NCBI GenBank assembly: GCA_014155875.1
Contig: JACEFZ010017866.1
Location: 124,001-188,000, forward strand
Direction of reading: 5' to 3'
DNA from: Cepaea nemoralis
Lineage: Eukaryota; Mollusca; Gastropoda; Stylommatophora; Helicidae
DNA: 64,000 nt
Shown: positions 31,009-41,924 of the stretch, in pieces
How the letters are laid out: each line of letters starts with the position of its first letter
Position numbering within the stretch: position 1 is the first letter of the stretch
Made by a program: the position numbers and the translations under genes
Notes under the pieces: model-generated
Seen by the model: the letters and a program-made list of their open reading frames with translations, nothing else
What the model was told of the DNA's origin: nothing
Database searches by the model: none

Positions 31009-31914
31009 ATGATGCCACAGATGAAAATTAATCGTTATGGTGCTAATCCCGTGAAGTCCCATCAGACGGTGATAGTGCCGGGCCCCCTGCCTCGAGGGGG
31101 TCCACCCATGACTACTGGTGGTCACCTTCCCCTGTGCTGTGGAGTCAAGGCACAGAGGAGTAGGTTAAGAGCTATTGACCAAACACCCCGGACACTCAAC
31201 ATACTACAATGGAATGCAGAAGGAGCTTATAACAAGAAAGCCTCCCTAACACAGCGTCTTCATAAAGATAGAATAGATGTGGCATGCATTCAAGAGACAC
31301 ACCTCAACGCCAATCGCAAATTTTCAGTTCAGGGATATCAGGCCACACGTTTCGACCCCGAAGGACACAAAGGAGGAGTTGTAATACTTACACGAAATAC
31401 AATACCTTGCAGCGAAGTATCTGTGATCTCTGACAACCAAACGGAAATTATAGGTGTTGATATAATGATAAAGGACGTGAAAATAAGAATTTACAATCTG
31501 TATAGCCCGGCAGATAAGGATCTTACACTCTCAAACATGGAAATAACTGACACAAATTGCATTGTTGTCGGAGACTTTAATAGCCGTTCAGAAAGATGGG
31601 GATACCCAGATACTGACAAAAGAGGAGATGAAGTGGAGGACTGGGAAATAGACTCAAATCTCCATCTACTCAACAAAGCGGATGACACACCGAGCTTCTA
31701 CTCCAGAAGATGGCTTACCACTTCTACTCCAGACTTAGCTTTCTGCACAGGAGACATCCTCCACAAAATCGATCGCCATGTGCTTGACCAATTAGCAGGT
31801 AGTGACCACAGACCAATCAAGCTTGTAATAAATATGGAGTATTTCCACAGGAGCAAAAGCCTTTGCCCCGTTGGAATTACAAACGAGCAGATTGGGACAG
31901 ATTTGCCATACTAA
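31009..31914 (+). pseudogene. LINE apurinic endonuclease domain
   Basis: Exonuclease-endonuclease-phosphatase type nuclease that nicks target DNA for target-primed reverse transcription. Motifs in order: 'LNILQWNAEG' (Asn), 'ACIQETHLNA' (Glu), 'RIYNLYSPAD' (Tyr), 'CIVVGDFNSRS' (Asp and Asn), 'STPDLAFC', and 'LAGSDHRPIKL' (Asp-His). All expected catalytic positions are visible. The ATG at 31009 (followed by a second ATG) opens the frame. About 60 poorly conserved residues precede the domain. The frame should run into the RT, but a one-base shift near 31855-31862 sends it to a stop at 31914, where the other frame picks up at 'PRWNYKRADWDRF'. No separate ORF1 (Gag-like) was seen. Confidence 0.88.
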
Positions 31915-33350
31915 CAGACAAATATTGTGAAAACATAAATACACGATATGGCAACATGAAGCAAATGGTGGAAAGTCTAAACAGAGCAATAATACAGGCG
32001 GCCACTGAGTCTATTCCAAGAGGAGCGAGGAAAAATTACAAACCATACTGGACTGAAGAACTACAAATTTTGGAGGACAAAGTTGAAGATGCTAGGAAGA
32101 CCGCAGAGAGAGAACAAACAACTGAAGCGAACATCTCTCTCAAAGCCATCTCAGCAAAATATAAAAGAACAGTAAATCAAACAACAAGAGATTGTTGGAG
32201 GAAAAAAACAGAAAACCTGAATTTTGACAGGGATGGAAACAAACTATGGAAACTAATGAAAGCCATGAACAATGAAGGACCTAGAAACAAACAAATAACA
32301 ATTAAACAAGGAAATGCCTTGCTTACAGGAAAAAAGGCTGCAAATGCACTAATGGAACACTATGCCAGTGCAAACCACATTGATATTACAGCCGAACAGA
32401 AGAAAGCAATCAAAGATAAACAGATACATCATAGATATACAGAGACAGCAGCAGAATATATGATGGCAGATCTAACAATGGAAGAAATGGAACAGGCAAT
32501 GAATACCCTAAAAAAGAAGACATCACCAGGAAAGGATGGAATCACAAATGAAATGCTAATAGGACTAGGCACTAAGGCAAAAAAGAAACTACTAGCAGTC
32601 CTAAATTACAGCTGGAAGAGGGGAATAGTCCCACAGGCATGGAAGGAAGCTATACTAATACCAGTCCCAAAGAAAGGAAAAGACCTGGAAGAACCAAATG
32701 GCTATCGACCTATCAGTCTTCTTAGCTGTGTAGGAAAATTAATGGAACGCATTATCAATGGCAGGCTAACATGGCATCTGGAAGAAAACAAACTCTTAAC
32801 ACCACACCAAGCAGGATTCAGAAAGTACAGATCCACTGAAGATCAAATAACCTATATAGCTCAGGAAATAGAGGATGCCTTCCAAGAGAAAAAGCACACA
32901 CTAGCAGTCTGGATAGATTTAGAAAAAGCATTTGATAAAGTATGGAAGGAAGGACTGAAAGTAAAACTGCAAAACATGCATGTTTGTGGAAAAATGTATA
33001 AATGGATCAGCCACTACCTTGAGAACAGAACTGCCAGGACAAAAGTACAAGGACAAACAAGCAAAATGATGCTGTTGGAGCAAGGTGTCCCCCAAGGAGG
33101 AGTTCTTTCACAAACATTATTCCTAGCATATATAAATGACATCACAGAAAATTTTCCAGCCAGAGTACACACATCCTCCTTTGCAGATGACCTAGCCATA
33201 TGGACATCTGAAGAATATATTAGTACAGCTAACAGCAGAATACAGCAAGCCTTATTAGCGCTAGAGGACTGGTCAAAATCATGGCTAGTGAAGATAAGTG
33301 AGGAGAAAACAACATGCACAGTGTTCTCCCTCTCAAATAAAACTCAGTAA
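31863..33350 (+). pseudogene. LINE reverse transcriptase (fingers and palm)
   Basis: Copies element RNA into cDNA at the nicked target. After an N-terminal linker come 'KKKTSPGKDGITNEML', 'GYRPISLLSCVGKLMERII', 'LTPHQAGFRKYRSTEDQ', motif A 'AVWIDLEKAFDKVW', motif B 'GVPQGGVLSQTLFLAYINDI' and motif C 'SSFADDLAIW'. The catalytic aspartates of A and C are present. Motif B has SQ where SP is usual. The first codon given here is not a real start: the frame continues from the endonuclease. A TAA at 33348-33350 interrupts it, and the same frame continues at 33351. Confidence 0.92.
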
Positions 33351-34242
33351 CCTAAGCTGGTATTGAATGGAAAAATATTGCACCATGAAGAAAATCCAAA
33401 CTATCTAGGAGTCACCTTTGATCGTCGCCTGACAAGGAAGACACAGGTTGAGAAAAATCGAACAAGAGCAAGGCAGAGAATGGCAATCATGAAAAAGCTT
33501 GCTGGTACAACGTGGGGAGCAGATGAGAAAGTTCTCAAGAAGTTATATACTGGACGGGTGAGGCCAGTACTGGAATATGGCATTGCAGCTTGGGCAACAG
33601 CAGCTAAGTCAAACTTTAACAAAATAAGTAGAGTCCAATATCAAGGAATGCGAATCATAACTGGAAGCCTGAAGACAACGCCTATTAATGAACTAGAAAA
33701 GATCACTTGTTTACAACCAATGCAGGATAGAAGAGATAGCAGAGCCCAGCAACAAGCAGAAAAATTTAGAAGATTGACAGACCACCCTATGTACAACATA
33801 TTTAATGGTTTTGGAAAGGGTAGACTGAAGCGTAGCAACTTTGTAGAAACTGCAAAACGAAGGATTAGGGCAGATCCTATACTTAACATATCAACAGTCA
33901 AGCCCATTTACAATGCACACAAGTTCCCAGCTTGGAGACAGCAGCAACTGCCTGAGATGATAGAAAACATTCCTGGTATTGAGAAAAAGAACACTCAGCA
34001 TGAAACCGAAAGAAGAGAAATAACCCTAAACTACATAAAAGAACATTACCCAAGCAGGAATTGGACCCACTCATATACAGATGGATCAGCCAAAAATTCA
34101 ATAGAGAATGGAGGAGGAGGAATTCTCCTAAATTTAAAAAATGGAGTGAAAAAAACACATTCAATGGCAACTGGAAAATTTTCAAGTAACTTCAAAGCGG
34201 AGGTAGAGGCTCTGAAAACTGCAGCAGAAGATGGAGGAAAAT
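33351..34242 (+). pseudogene. LINE RT thumb, connection and first half of RNase H
   Basis: In frame with the RT after the premature TAA. It begins with 'NYLGVTFDRRLTRKTQVEKN' (thumb), then 'VRPVLEYGIAAWATAAKSNF' and 'RVQYQGMRIITGSLKTTPIN' (connection). From about 34065 comes RNase H: 'HSYTDGSAKN' with the first Asp and 'KAEVEALKTAAE' with the Glu. The domain is cut at 34242 by the nested element. The open frame runs on to 34301 but those last residues belong to the insert. Confidence 0.88.
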
Positions 34243-35331
34243 CCATCCATTGGCACCTTGCCGTCTTGACAGACGATAGTTTGTGCTCTAAAAAGGCATA
34301 ATAACTTTTAACTATGGCGGTAGCGAGTGTTACTGATAAGGCCAATTTGCGCTGTAAATGTCCGTTCACAGTGGGTGCATGTGAACACGTGGTCATTTCC
34401 ACCATCATGCACCATCTTACGTCTCAAACGCTTGGTGTGTGACTTTTCTGCAATAATTTTCTCCTTTGACTTTATTCCATTTCTGATATTTGCCCTCCAT
34501 GCAACACGTTCAGCGGCGACTTGCTCCCAATGTGCATTATCAATGCCTGTATCAATCATGTCCCGCTTACACACATCTTTGTATCGTAGTAGAGGCCGAC
34601 CCTGAGATCTCTTACCCATCTGTAATTCACCAAAAAAGATATCCTTTGGTATTCTACCATCATCCATCCTCCTAAGATGTCCTATCCATCTAAGTCTACG
34701 AAGACTGAGCATGGAATAAACTGTCACACAACCTGATCTTTCCAATACTTCAGTATTTGTGATTTTGTCTTGCCACTTAATACCAAGAATTCTTCGCAGA
34801 CACCGCATATGAAAGCTGTTTAAATTGTTCTCTTGGTGTGAGTAAGTTGTCCAGGTTTCACTGCAAAGACCAGGGATGGAGTTATTGCCTCTCCATAGCA
34901 CAAAGCCTGGGCTGAAATATAGAGATCATGTGTTGCCCATGCAGCATGATCCCTCTCTCGGCCTGCCTAGTTCACTCCAGAGGAAAGGTAACACCCCTAC
35001 ATCTGGAACAAGACAAGCTGCAGAAGCTGCCGGATCAGCAAAGCAATGCTCTAACTGTCCGCCTGTCGGAGCTTCGATCCTAGACCAGTCGCCAACCAAG
35101 GCTTAGGGCCTGGTCTGCCCTGCCATGACAATTTTGTCTTTAGGTTGCATTTCCTCGCACTAGGGTAAGGCTTGTACCCTCCCAATTGCGCTCTTCCGCC
35201 CGAAGCCGTTGGCACAATGTGGGGTGTCGGGTTTGGTAAGCGCCGCCCAACGTTCGGCGCTAACAGAAACCAGGTAGTACCGTCTACTGTTATACGGTAG
35301 CTCAGTCATATCTGACTAAGACCTGACTGGC
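34243..35331 (-). mobile_element. Nested chimeric element (family H, long copy) with 11-bp TSD
   Basis: 'tggaggaaaat' occurs at 34232-34242 and 35332-35342 and bounds the insert exactly. On the minus strand the element starts 'gtcaggtcttagtcagatat', has about 430 bases shared with 15747-16130, then about 550 bases coding for a LINE RT C-terminus, then the 3' end 'caaactatcgtctgtcaaga' and 'ggtgccaatggatgg'. It interrupts the RNase H of the host LINE, so it is the younger insertion. It lacks endonuclease and RT palm, so it must have used another element's proteins. Confidence 0.85.
34308..34901 (-). pseudogene. RT C-terminal domain with zinc-finger-like tail (inside nested element)
   Basis: Open frame of 197 residues. 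It holds 'LCSETWTTYSHQENNLNSFH', 'MRCLRRILGIKWQDKITNTE', 'LRRLRWIGHLRRMDDGRIPK', 'FFGELQMGKRSQGRPLLRYK' and the end 'VFTCTHCERTFTAQIGLISN'. This is the known C-terminal region of a LINE class that ends in a C2H2-like CxxC..H motif. The catalytic palm is absent, so it is a fragment, but it has no internal stop. The decayed relic at 43905-44310 belongs to the same family. The N-terminal residues up to SETWT come from the chimeric 5' part. Confidence 0.82.
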
Positions 35332-35951
35332 TGGAGGAAAATAAAGAGAAGCAAATAGCTATCTTCACAGATGCAAAGTCAGCTGTCTCAATACTGAAGA
35401 GCAAAAACAGCACAGAACTAGCTGACCTAAGAGCAGCACTCCATGGTCTATGCCAGAAATCCAAAAACGTTGTAATACAGTGGATCCCATCACATTGCAG
35501 TATACCTGGAAATGAAGAGGCTGACAGACTAGCAAAAGAGGGTGGACGATTACCACAGCCTGACATAGACATAACCTATAATGAAGCAAAAAGGTTTATA
35601 AAAAGCACGTATAGAACCAAATGGGAATCATAGCATCCAGGCCACCAGAAGGATGATGCATATTACAAACTCGACCGAAGAGAACAAGTAGCAATCTTCA
35701 GATTCCGCACAGGGCATAACAGGCTGAAACACCACTTGTTCAATAAACTAAAGATAGGAGATACCGATGAATGTAATTGTGGAACTGGTAAAATGACAGC
35801 TAAACATTTGCTGCAGGAGTGCCCAATATATGCAGAACAGAGAAAGATATTTTGGCCCACGCCTGCTTCATTTGAGGACAAGCTCTATGGAGATATCAAC
35901 AAGCTCAAGTTGACTACGGCTTACTTTAACTACATTCAGGTTGACATCTAA
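35332..35951 (+). pseudogene. Second half of LINE RNase H and C-terminal Cys/His motif
   Basis: Continuation of the host LINE after the nested insert. It contains 'QIAIFTDAKSAVSILKS' (third Asp), 'IQWIPSHCSIPGNEEADRLA' (His and last Asp), then 'REQVAIFRFRTGHNRLKHHL' and 'CNCGTGKMTAKHLLQECP', the CxC..H..C motif usual at the end of I/Jockey-type LINE proteins. A TAG near 35630 interrupts it; the frame ends at the TAA at about 35949-35951. Its frame is offset by one from the 34242 side, so a one-base change accompanies the break. Confidence 0.85.
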
Positions 35952-36026
35952 AGGTGCATGAAGATGTATTTAGACTGCCACACTTCATACCACAGGTATG
36001 TCGGTTACAAAAGCGTTCCAGAGGCA

Positions 36027-36305
36027 TGAAATGGAATATTGCTTGGATAGCACATCCATTACGTGAAAAGTCCGAATCGAAAGCTCACTGTGTGGGCTTC
36101 GTAAATGGTGGAAAAAGTGTCCTAGTGACACAAAATGGAATATTGCCTGGATAGAAAATCCATAACGTGAAAAGTCCGAATCGAAAGCTCACTGTGTGGG
36201 CTTCATAAAAGGTGGAAAAAGTGTCCTAGTGGCACGAAATGGAATATTGCTTGGATAGCAAATCCATTATGTGGAAAGTCTGAATCGAAAGCTCACTGTG
36301 TGGAT
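36027..36305. repeat. 104-bp tandem repeat, about 2.6 copies
   Basis: Units start at about 36031, 36135 and 36239 ('atggaatattgcttggatag'; 'cgaaagctcactgtgtggg'). It lies between the LINE stop codon and its A-type 3' end, so it appears to be part of the LINE 3' UTR. Confidence 0.9.
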
Positions 36306-36611
36306 GTCATCTGCAGACTGCATTCTTCTGGTATCCGGAAGAACAGCCTATGGTGAACGGAAGGCCCAATATACGGAAGTGAGGCTAAGCAGCCATGTGC
36401 AGGACGTGACGATTCCTTGGGTGAGCCCAGTACCAGAGCGCTGTGTGATGGCTCTGCAAGTATGGAAGCCTCCTTGGATGGCGGGGAATGCCCATGGTCT
36501 GCCCCTGCCTTCCCTTGAGGGTTGACCAGGATGTCTTTGGCTGTTCTATATGGGCCAGCTAGGATGGGGGATAACACCACAACAGTGAGATTCAAACGTC
36601 CTAAGAAACCC
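36306..36611 (+). other. LINE 3' untranslated region, unassigned part
   Basis: Inside the LINE by the TSD boundaries. No open frame with a known motif. Other copies would show whether it is a normal part of the family. Confidence 0.5.
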
Positions 36612-36748
36612 CCTGGAAGGTTAACCCGGTCAACAAATGCCCGCAGAAGTCGGATGTGTCGGCCTAACGGCGCAAGAACGCAGCTCTGCTGTAAACAGGC
36701 ACAACGCAGTCACATCCGGAAAAAAAATCCGGATGAACGAAGAAGAAG
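36612..36748 (+). repeat. Element A sequence as LINE 3' terminus
   Basis: 'ggaaggttaacccggtcaac' through 'atccggatgaacgaagaaga'. Here A has no TSD of its own; the LINE TSD follows its (GAA)n tail. So A and the LINE were integrated as one unit, or A sat at the end of the LINE before. Confidence 0.8.
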
Positions 36749-37335
36749 ATATCCTCATCTGCCAGTTAATCATATACATACAGTTCTATCTTCATCTGCC
36801 AGTTAAGCAAATACATACAATTACATTATCATCTGCCAGTTAAGCAAATACATACAATTACATTATCATCTGCCAGTTAAGCAAATACATACAATTACAT
36901 TATCATTTGCCAGTTAATCACACGCATACAAGTCTATCCTCATCTGCCAGTTAATCATAGCACATATAAGTCTATCCTCATCTGCCAGTTAATCATAACA
37001 CATAAAGTCTATCCGCATCTGCCAGTTAATCATACCACATACAATTCTATCCTCATCTGCAAGTTAAACATACACTTACAAGTCTATCCTTATCTGCCAG
37101 TTAAGCATATACATACAGTTCTATCTTCATCAGCCAGTTAAGCATATACATACAGTTCTATCTTCATCAGCCAGTTAAGCATATACATACAGTTCTATTC
37201 TCATCTGCCAGTTAATCATACCACATACAATTATATCCCCATCTGTCAGTTAACCATACCACATACAATTATATCCCCATCTGCCAGTTAATCATACCAC
37301 ATACAATTATATCCCCATCTGCCAGTTAAGCAGAT
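36749..37335. repeat. 37-bp minisatellite, second segment
   Basis: Same unit as 30470-30732, with variants 'taatcataccacatacaatt'. About 15 copies. Confidence 0.93.
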
Positions 37336-37339
37336 ACAT

Positions 37340-37505
37340 AACCACTTATCCTGAAGCAGTCTCCTGCCATGATCCTTTGACTTGCTATCCCCTCCACATT
37401 TCGTGGGCCAGACAGCACGGAGTGGCCAATCTTTCCTTCACTTTGGCAGGCGACAAACCCCGGTTGGACCGTGCTCCGGACCTTACCAGGGCCAGTTCAC
37501 TATCA
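37340..37505. repeat. Dispersed repeat, unnamed
   Basis: 'ggccaatctttccttcactt' and 'tggcaggcgacaaaccccgg' match 53440-53500 ('ggccactatgtccctcactt', 'tggcaagcgtaaagcccaga') with divergence. No coding content. Confidence 0.5.
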
Positions 37506-37546
37506 ACTTCGCTAGCCCGCATCAAAGCATCTGAATAAAACTATAT

Positions 37547-37705
37547 CTTCTTCCTCTTCTTCTTCTTCTTCGTTCATCCGGAGTTTTTTTTCTTTCCGGA
37601 CGTGATTGCATTGTGCCTGTTTACAGCAGAGCTGCGTTCTTGCACCGTTAGGCCGACACATCCGACTTCTGCGGGGATTTGTTGACCGGGTTAACCTTCC
37701 CGGGA
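37547..37705 (-). mobile_element. Element A insertion
   Basis: Complement of A: (CTT)n, 'cgttcatccgg', then '...ggttaaccttcccggga'. Flanks 'taaaactatat' (37536-37546) and 'tacaactatat' (37706-37716) match at 10 of 11 positions, a likely TSD. Confidence 0.82.
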
Positions 37706-37741
37706 TACAACTATATAAATTTAACATGCATAACATTTCGT

Positions 37742-37965
37742 TGCATATCCTTTACAGGCGTCGCAGTCAACACCAGCAATTTGTGGCTAATGGCGAGTTT
37801 ACGTTCAGTAATTGCCATTGCTTTCTGAACGACCGGCACTCGTACCATTGTAGGAAAACCATCTTAGGGCGGTGTGTTTCCAAATCGCCCGCTACAGTGT
37901 TTCGAACGCGGTATGCAGAATTAGAATTGTGTTCGTAACCCCTTTGCCACAACGCCGGCTTAACG
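37742..37965 (-). repeat. SINE family B
   Basis: Complement: 'gcatatcctttacaggcgtc', 'gcagtcaacaccagcaattt', 'ttgccattgctttctgaacg', head 'gtgtttcgaacgcggtatgc' and 'cgtaacccctttgccac'. Confidence 0.82.
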
Positions 37966-38109
37966 TGCAAAACATTAATGACGTCATTAATAGTTGAAAG
38001 AAGCGTGGCGGAGAGGTCGAACGTATGACCAGCCAGTCAACACATGTTATAACCACTTACACATGTAGTTGATTAGCTCGTTCGGTGATTCTACCCTCAT
38101 ATGCATTTT

Positions 38110-38342
38110 TTTTTTTAAAAGTCGACAGGGTCGACTTCATTGCACCGGGTGTTTATCCCATATGGCTCAGTCTCATTCTGCAGTGCGGAAAGCGTCGCGC
38201 AAAGCACGAACTCCGTAGCTCCAGACCCGACCCTCGGGACTCTGAAAAAATGCCCTTGTGATCCGAAGGAACCGGCCCGGAATCGAACCCACAACCTTCG
38301 GATCCCGAGTCAGAAGGCTTGACTACTTCGCCACGGAGACTC
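38110..38342 (-). repeat. SINE E relative with tRNA-like head
   Basis: On the minus strand: head 'ccgtggcgaagtagtcaagc' (box A) and 'ttgtgggttcgattccgggc' (box B), then 'gagctacggagttcgtgctt', and the end 'tatgggataaacacccggtg', 'gtcgaccctgtcgac', then an A-run. The core 'gctacggagttcgtgc' and the 'gtcgac' end are shared with family E, but the head differs. Confidence 0.75.
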
Positions 38343-38344
38343 CA

Positions 38345-39990
38345 CATTTGCCTGTTAAACATCTACATACAACTCTACCAACCCTTATCTGCCATGTAAT
38401 ATCTACATACAACTTTCTTCTCCCCTGCCAGTTAACATTTACATACAACTCTGCCCTCTCCTGCCAGTTAACATCTACATACAATTCTCTTCTCCCCTGC
38501 CAGTTAACATCTACATACAACTCTACCAACCCTCATCTGCCATGTAACATCTACATACAACTCTCTTCTCCAGTTAACAACTACATACAACTCTGCCTCT
38601 CCCACCAGTTAACATCTACATACAACTCTGCCCTCTCCTGCCAGTTAACATCTACATACAACTCTGCCCTCTCCCGCCAGTTAACATCTACAAACACCTC
38701 TGCCCTCTCCCGCCAGTTAACATCTACATACAACTCTGCCCTCTCCCGCCAGTTAACATCTACATACAACTCTGCCCTCTCCTACCAGTTAACATCTACA
38801 TACAACTCTCTTCTCCAGTTAACAACTACATACAACTCTGCCTCTCCCACCAGTTAACATCTACATACAACTCTGCCCTCTCCCGCCAGTTAACATCTAC
38901 ATACAACTCTGCCCTCTCCCGCCAGTTAACATCTACATACAACTCTGCCCTCTCCTGCCAGTTAACATCTACATACAACTCTACCAACCCTCATCTGCCA
39001 TGTAACATCTACATACAACTCTCTTCTCCAGTTAACAACTACATACAACCCTACCTCTCCCGCCAGTTAACATCTACATACAACTCTGCCCTCTCCTGCC
39101 AGTTAACATTTACATACTACTCTGCCCTCTCCTGCCAGTTAACATCTACATACAACTCTGCCTCTCCCGCCAGTTAACATCTACATACAACTCTGCCCTC
39201 TCCCGCCAGTTAACATCTACATACAACTCTGCCCTCTCCTGCCAGTTAACATATACATACAACTCTGCCCTCTCCCGTCAGTTAACATCTACATACAACT
39301 CTGCCCTCTCCCGCCAGTTAACATATACATACAACTCTGCCCTCTCCCGCCAGTTAACATCTACATACAACTCTCTTCTCCAGTTAACAACTACACACAA
39401 CTCTGCCTCTCCCGCCAGTTAACATCTACATACAACTCTCTTCTCCAGTTAACAACTACACACAACTCTGCCTCTCCCGCCAGTTAACATCTACATACAA
39501 CTCTTCCGTCTCCCGCCAGTTAACATCTACATACAACTCTGCTCTCTCCCGCCAGTTAACATCTACATACAACTCTGCCCTCTCCCGCCAGTTAACATAT
39601 ACATACAACTCTGCCCTCTCCCGCCAGTTAACATCTACATACAACTCTCTTCTCCAGTTAACAACTACACACAACTCTGCCTCTCCCGCCAGTTAACATC
39701 TACATACAACTCTGCCCTCTCCTGCCAGTTAACATCTACATACAACTCTGCCCTCTCCCGCCAGTTAACATCTACATACAACTCTCTTCTCCAGTTAACA
39801 ACTACATACAACTCTGCCTCTCCCGCCAGTTAACATCTACATACAACTCTGCCCTCTCCCGCCAGTTAACATCTACATACAACTCTCTTCTCCAGTTAAC
39901 AACTACATACAACTCTGCCTCTCCTGCCAGTTAACATCTACATACAACTCTGCCCTCTCCTGCCAGTTAACATCTACATACAACTCTACC
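38345..39990. repeat. 37-bp minisatellite, third segment with a short-unit variant
   Basis: Unit 'ctcccgccagttaacatcta' plus 'catacaactctgccct' (about 37 bp), interspersed with a 28-bp form 'ctcttctccagttaacaact'. The alternation recurs at intervals, giving higher-order structure. About 45 units. Related to, but diverged from, the arrays at 30.5 and 36.8 kb. Confidence 0.95.
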
Positions 39991-40684
39991 CGGAAACCCC
40001 ATACAACACCAACACTGCCTCACATCGCAGCTATTTGTCACGTGTCGGCAAACAATAGTCACCCTTTGAAGTTTCAATTTAAAGATGAACGCGCATAATA
40101 AAAATATTTCCCATTCTCATGAGACGAGTAAACGAATGATGAGTTTCAAAAAGGATTTAAGGGATTAAATGTCAGGAATAATAAAGATAATAATTTCAGT
40201 AGATGGGAAGGAATGTAAGTGAAGTTAGGAACGCGTAGATTGTCCTGCAGCGCCGCAGAAACGGGTTTTAAGGGGACAACTGGATTCAGTGAAGACAACA
40301 ACCAAAATATGCCAATCAAAACGAAGCTTAGATAAGAGCAAGGTTATCTGCAAGCCAATCGTGTCAGTTGTTTCAAACTAGGAACGGAAGCGAGGCCTGT
40401 TGTTATCGGTTGCAATATGGCGGTTTTGAAGGCTACGGTGGAGATAATGAAGAGAAAGAAAAATCCAGGAATAATTGTATAGCAAGAGATTCAGCAGGAA
40501 TGTAACGGGTCTTCGAGCTAGGGGATTGGAATTTCAAATAAATGGAGTGAGCAAATTAACTCACAATTATTTTCATGGCGACTTTTCTGTAATTAATTTT
40601 TCATAGTAATCATAGTAGTCATAGTAATAGAGGCAGTGCGAAAGGCGGGAACGACGAAGGAGCAGCGGCAATAACAGTAAAAGC
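39991..40684. other. Unassigned sequence
   Basis: No gene, RNA or repeat family recognised. Confidence 0.4.
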
Positions 40685-40714
40685 ACTATCAAAAGCACCA
40701 GTAGTAGTAGTAGC

Positions 40715-40809
<95 letters not shown>

Positions 40810-41016
40810 CAGCAGCAGCAGCAGTAGAAGTAGTAATAGTAGTAGCAGTAATAGTAAAAGAGGAAGAGCGGTCGTAGTAATTGTAGTAGTAGTAGTAGTA
40901 GCAGCAGCAGCAGTAGTAGTAGTAGTAGTAGACGTAGTAGTAGTAGTAGTAGTAGCAGCAGCAGCAGTAGAAGTAGTAATAGTAGTAGCAGTAATAGTAA
41001 AAGAAGAAGAGCGGTC

Positions 41017-41073
<57 letters not shown>

Positions 41074-41212
41074 ATAGTAGTAGAGGTATTAGTAGTAGTA
41101 GAATTAGTATTAGTAGAAGTAGTAATAGTAGTACCAGTAATAGTAAAAGAGGAAGTGGTCGTAGTAGTTTTTTTTTGTAGCAGTAGCAGCAGCAGCAGTA
41201 GTAGTAGTAGTA

Positions 41213-41287
<75 letters not shown>

Positions 41288-41292
41288 AAACA

Positions 41293-41323
<31 letters not shown>

Positions 41324-41330
41324 AAGAAGC
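40685..41330. repeat. (TAG)n microsatellite complex ending in (AAG)n
   Basis: Long tag runs with cag and aag interruptions; internal blocks such as 'agtaatagtaaaagaggaag' plus 'agcggtcgtagtag' recur three times, so larger segments were duplicated. Poly-Leu, poly-Thr and poly-Tyr frames on the minus strand are artefacts. Confidence 0.97.
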
Positions 41331-41646
41331 CTCATAAAAGTATTTGATTTGTTTGACTGAGCGAAAATACAATATGTTAATCAGTGAAGAATAAAAAGCA
41401 AGAATACAGCTTTGCCTTGTGCGTTGGGCAATCACATCTGCCACAGAGGAAAGGATCATACCTTGTAGATCGTAATGTCGCTAGATTCTAATCACGGCGG
41501 TGCCAGGACACCAAGAAGAGGAGCCCTAAGATCATTGCAACTGTGGAACCTGATCATAGCTCTGCCGCCTTAGAGGCACAAATATTGGTAGGTAGGTCCG
41601 CTGACTTGGGCGGAATCTGTTTAGAGGAATCTTTAAACACATGCAT
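41331..41646. other. Unassigned sequence
   Basis: No gene recognised. The last 12 bases (41635-41646) are the left TSD of the A element that follows. Confidence 0.4.
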
Positions 41647-41791
41647 CCGGGAAGGTTAACCCGGTCAACAAATGCCCGCAGAAGTCGGATGTGTCGGCCT
41701 AACGGCGCAAGAACGCAGCTCTGCTGTAAACAGGCACAACGCAGTCACATCCGAGGAAAAAAAATCCGGATGGACGCAGCAGAAGAAGAAG
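41647..41791 (+). mobile_element. Element A insertion with 12-bp TSD
   Basis: 'aaacacatgcat' at 41635-41646 and 41792-41803. The body starts 'ccgggaaggttaacccggtc' and ends 'gcagcagaagaagaag'. A clear separate retroposition of A. Confidence 0.92.
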
Positions 41792-41924
41792 AAACACATG
41801 CATGTCGAAGTCGGGCATTCTGACTTCTTAGGTAGAACAGGACATAACTAAAGGGCATGTACTCCCCGGCAAGTGGCACGAATGAACTGGCTCACACAAA
41901 TGGGGATAAACTTGCAGTGCCACT

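Larger units (their letters stand above)
30733..36748 (+). mobile_element. Near full-length LINE inserted in the 37-bp minisatellite
   Basis: 'atatcctcatct' ends the left array at 30721-30732 and begins the right array at 36749-36760, a 12-bp TSD. Order: GC-rich 5' leader with 'gagctatgccgacggtagca' (30733-31008), endonuclease, RT, RNase H, C-terminal zinc-finger-like Cys/His motif, then a 3' region with a 104-bp tandem repeat and the element A sequence, ending (GAA)n. Defects: one frameshift near 31860, an in-frame TAA at 33348-33350, a frameshift near the RNase H insertion, a stop at about 35630, and a 1.1-kb nested insertion at 34243-35331. Without the insert it is about 4.9 kb. Confidence 0.9.

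Noticed and set aside
30733..36748. LTR retrotransposon or endogenous virus
   Set aside because: No long terminal repeats, protease, integrase, gag or env; the apurinic endonuclease, target-site duplication and (GAA)n tail fit a LINE.
37606..37938. Open frame of 110 residues as a small gene
   Set aside because: It is a shadow of element A and SINE B on the opposite strand; the same peptide block ('RLTRSTNARRSRMCRPNGAR') recurs at every A copy.
40619..41459. Open frames of about 240-256 residues on the minus strand
   Set aside because: Low-complexity translation of (TAG)n; frames are open only because the repeat lacks stops.
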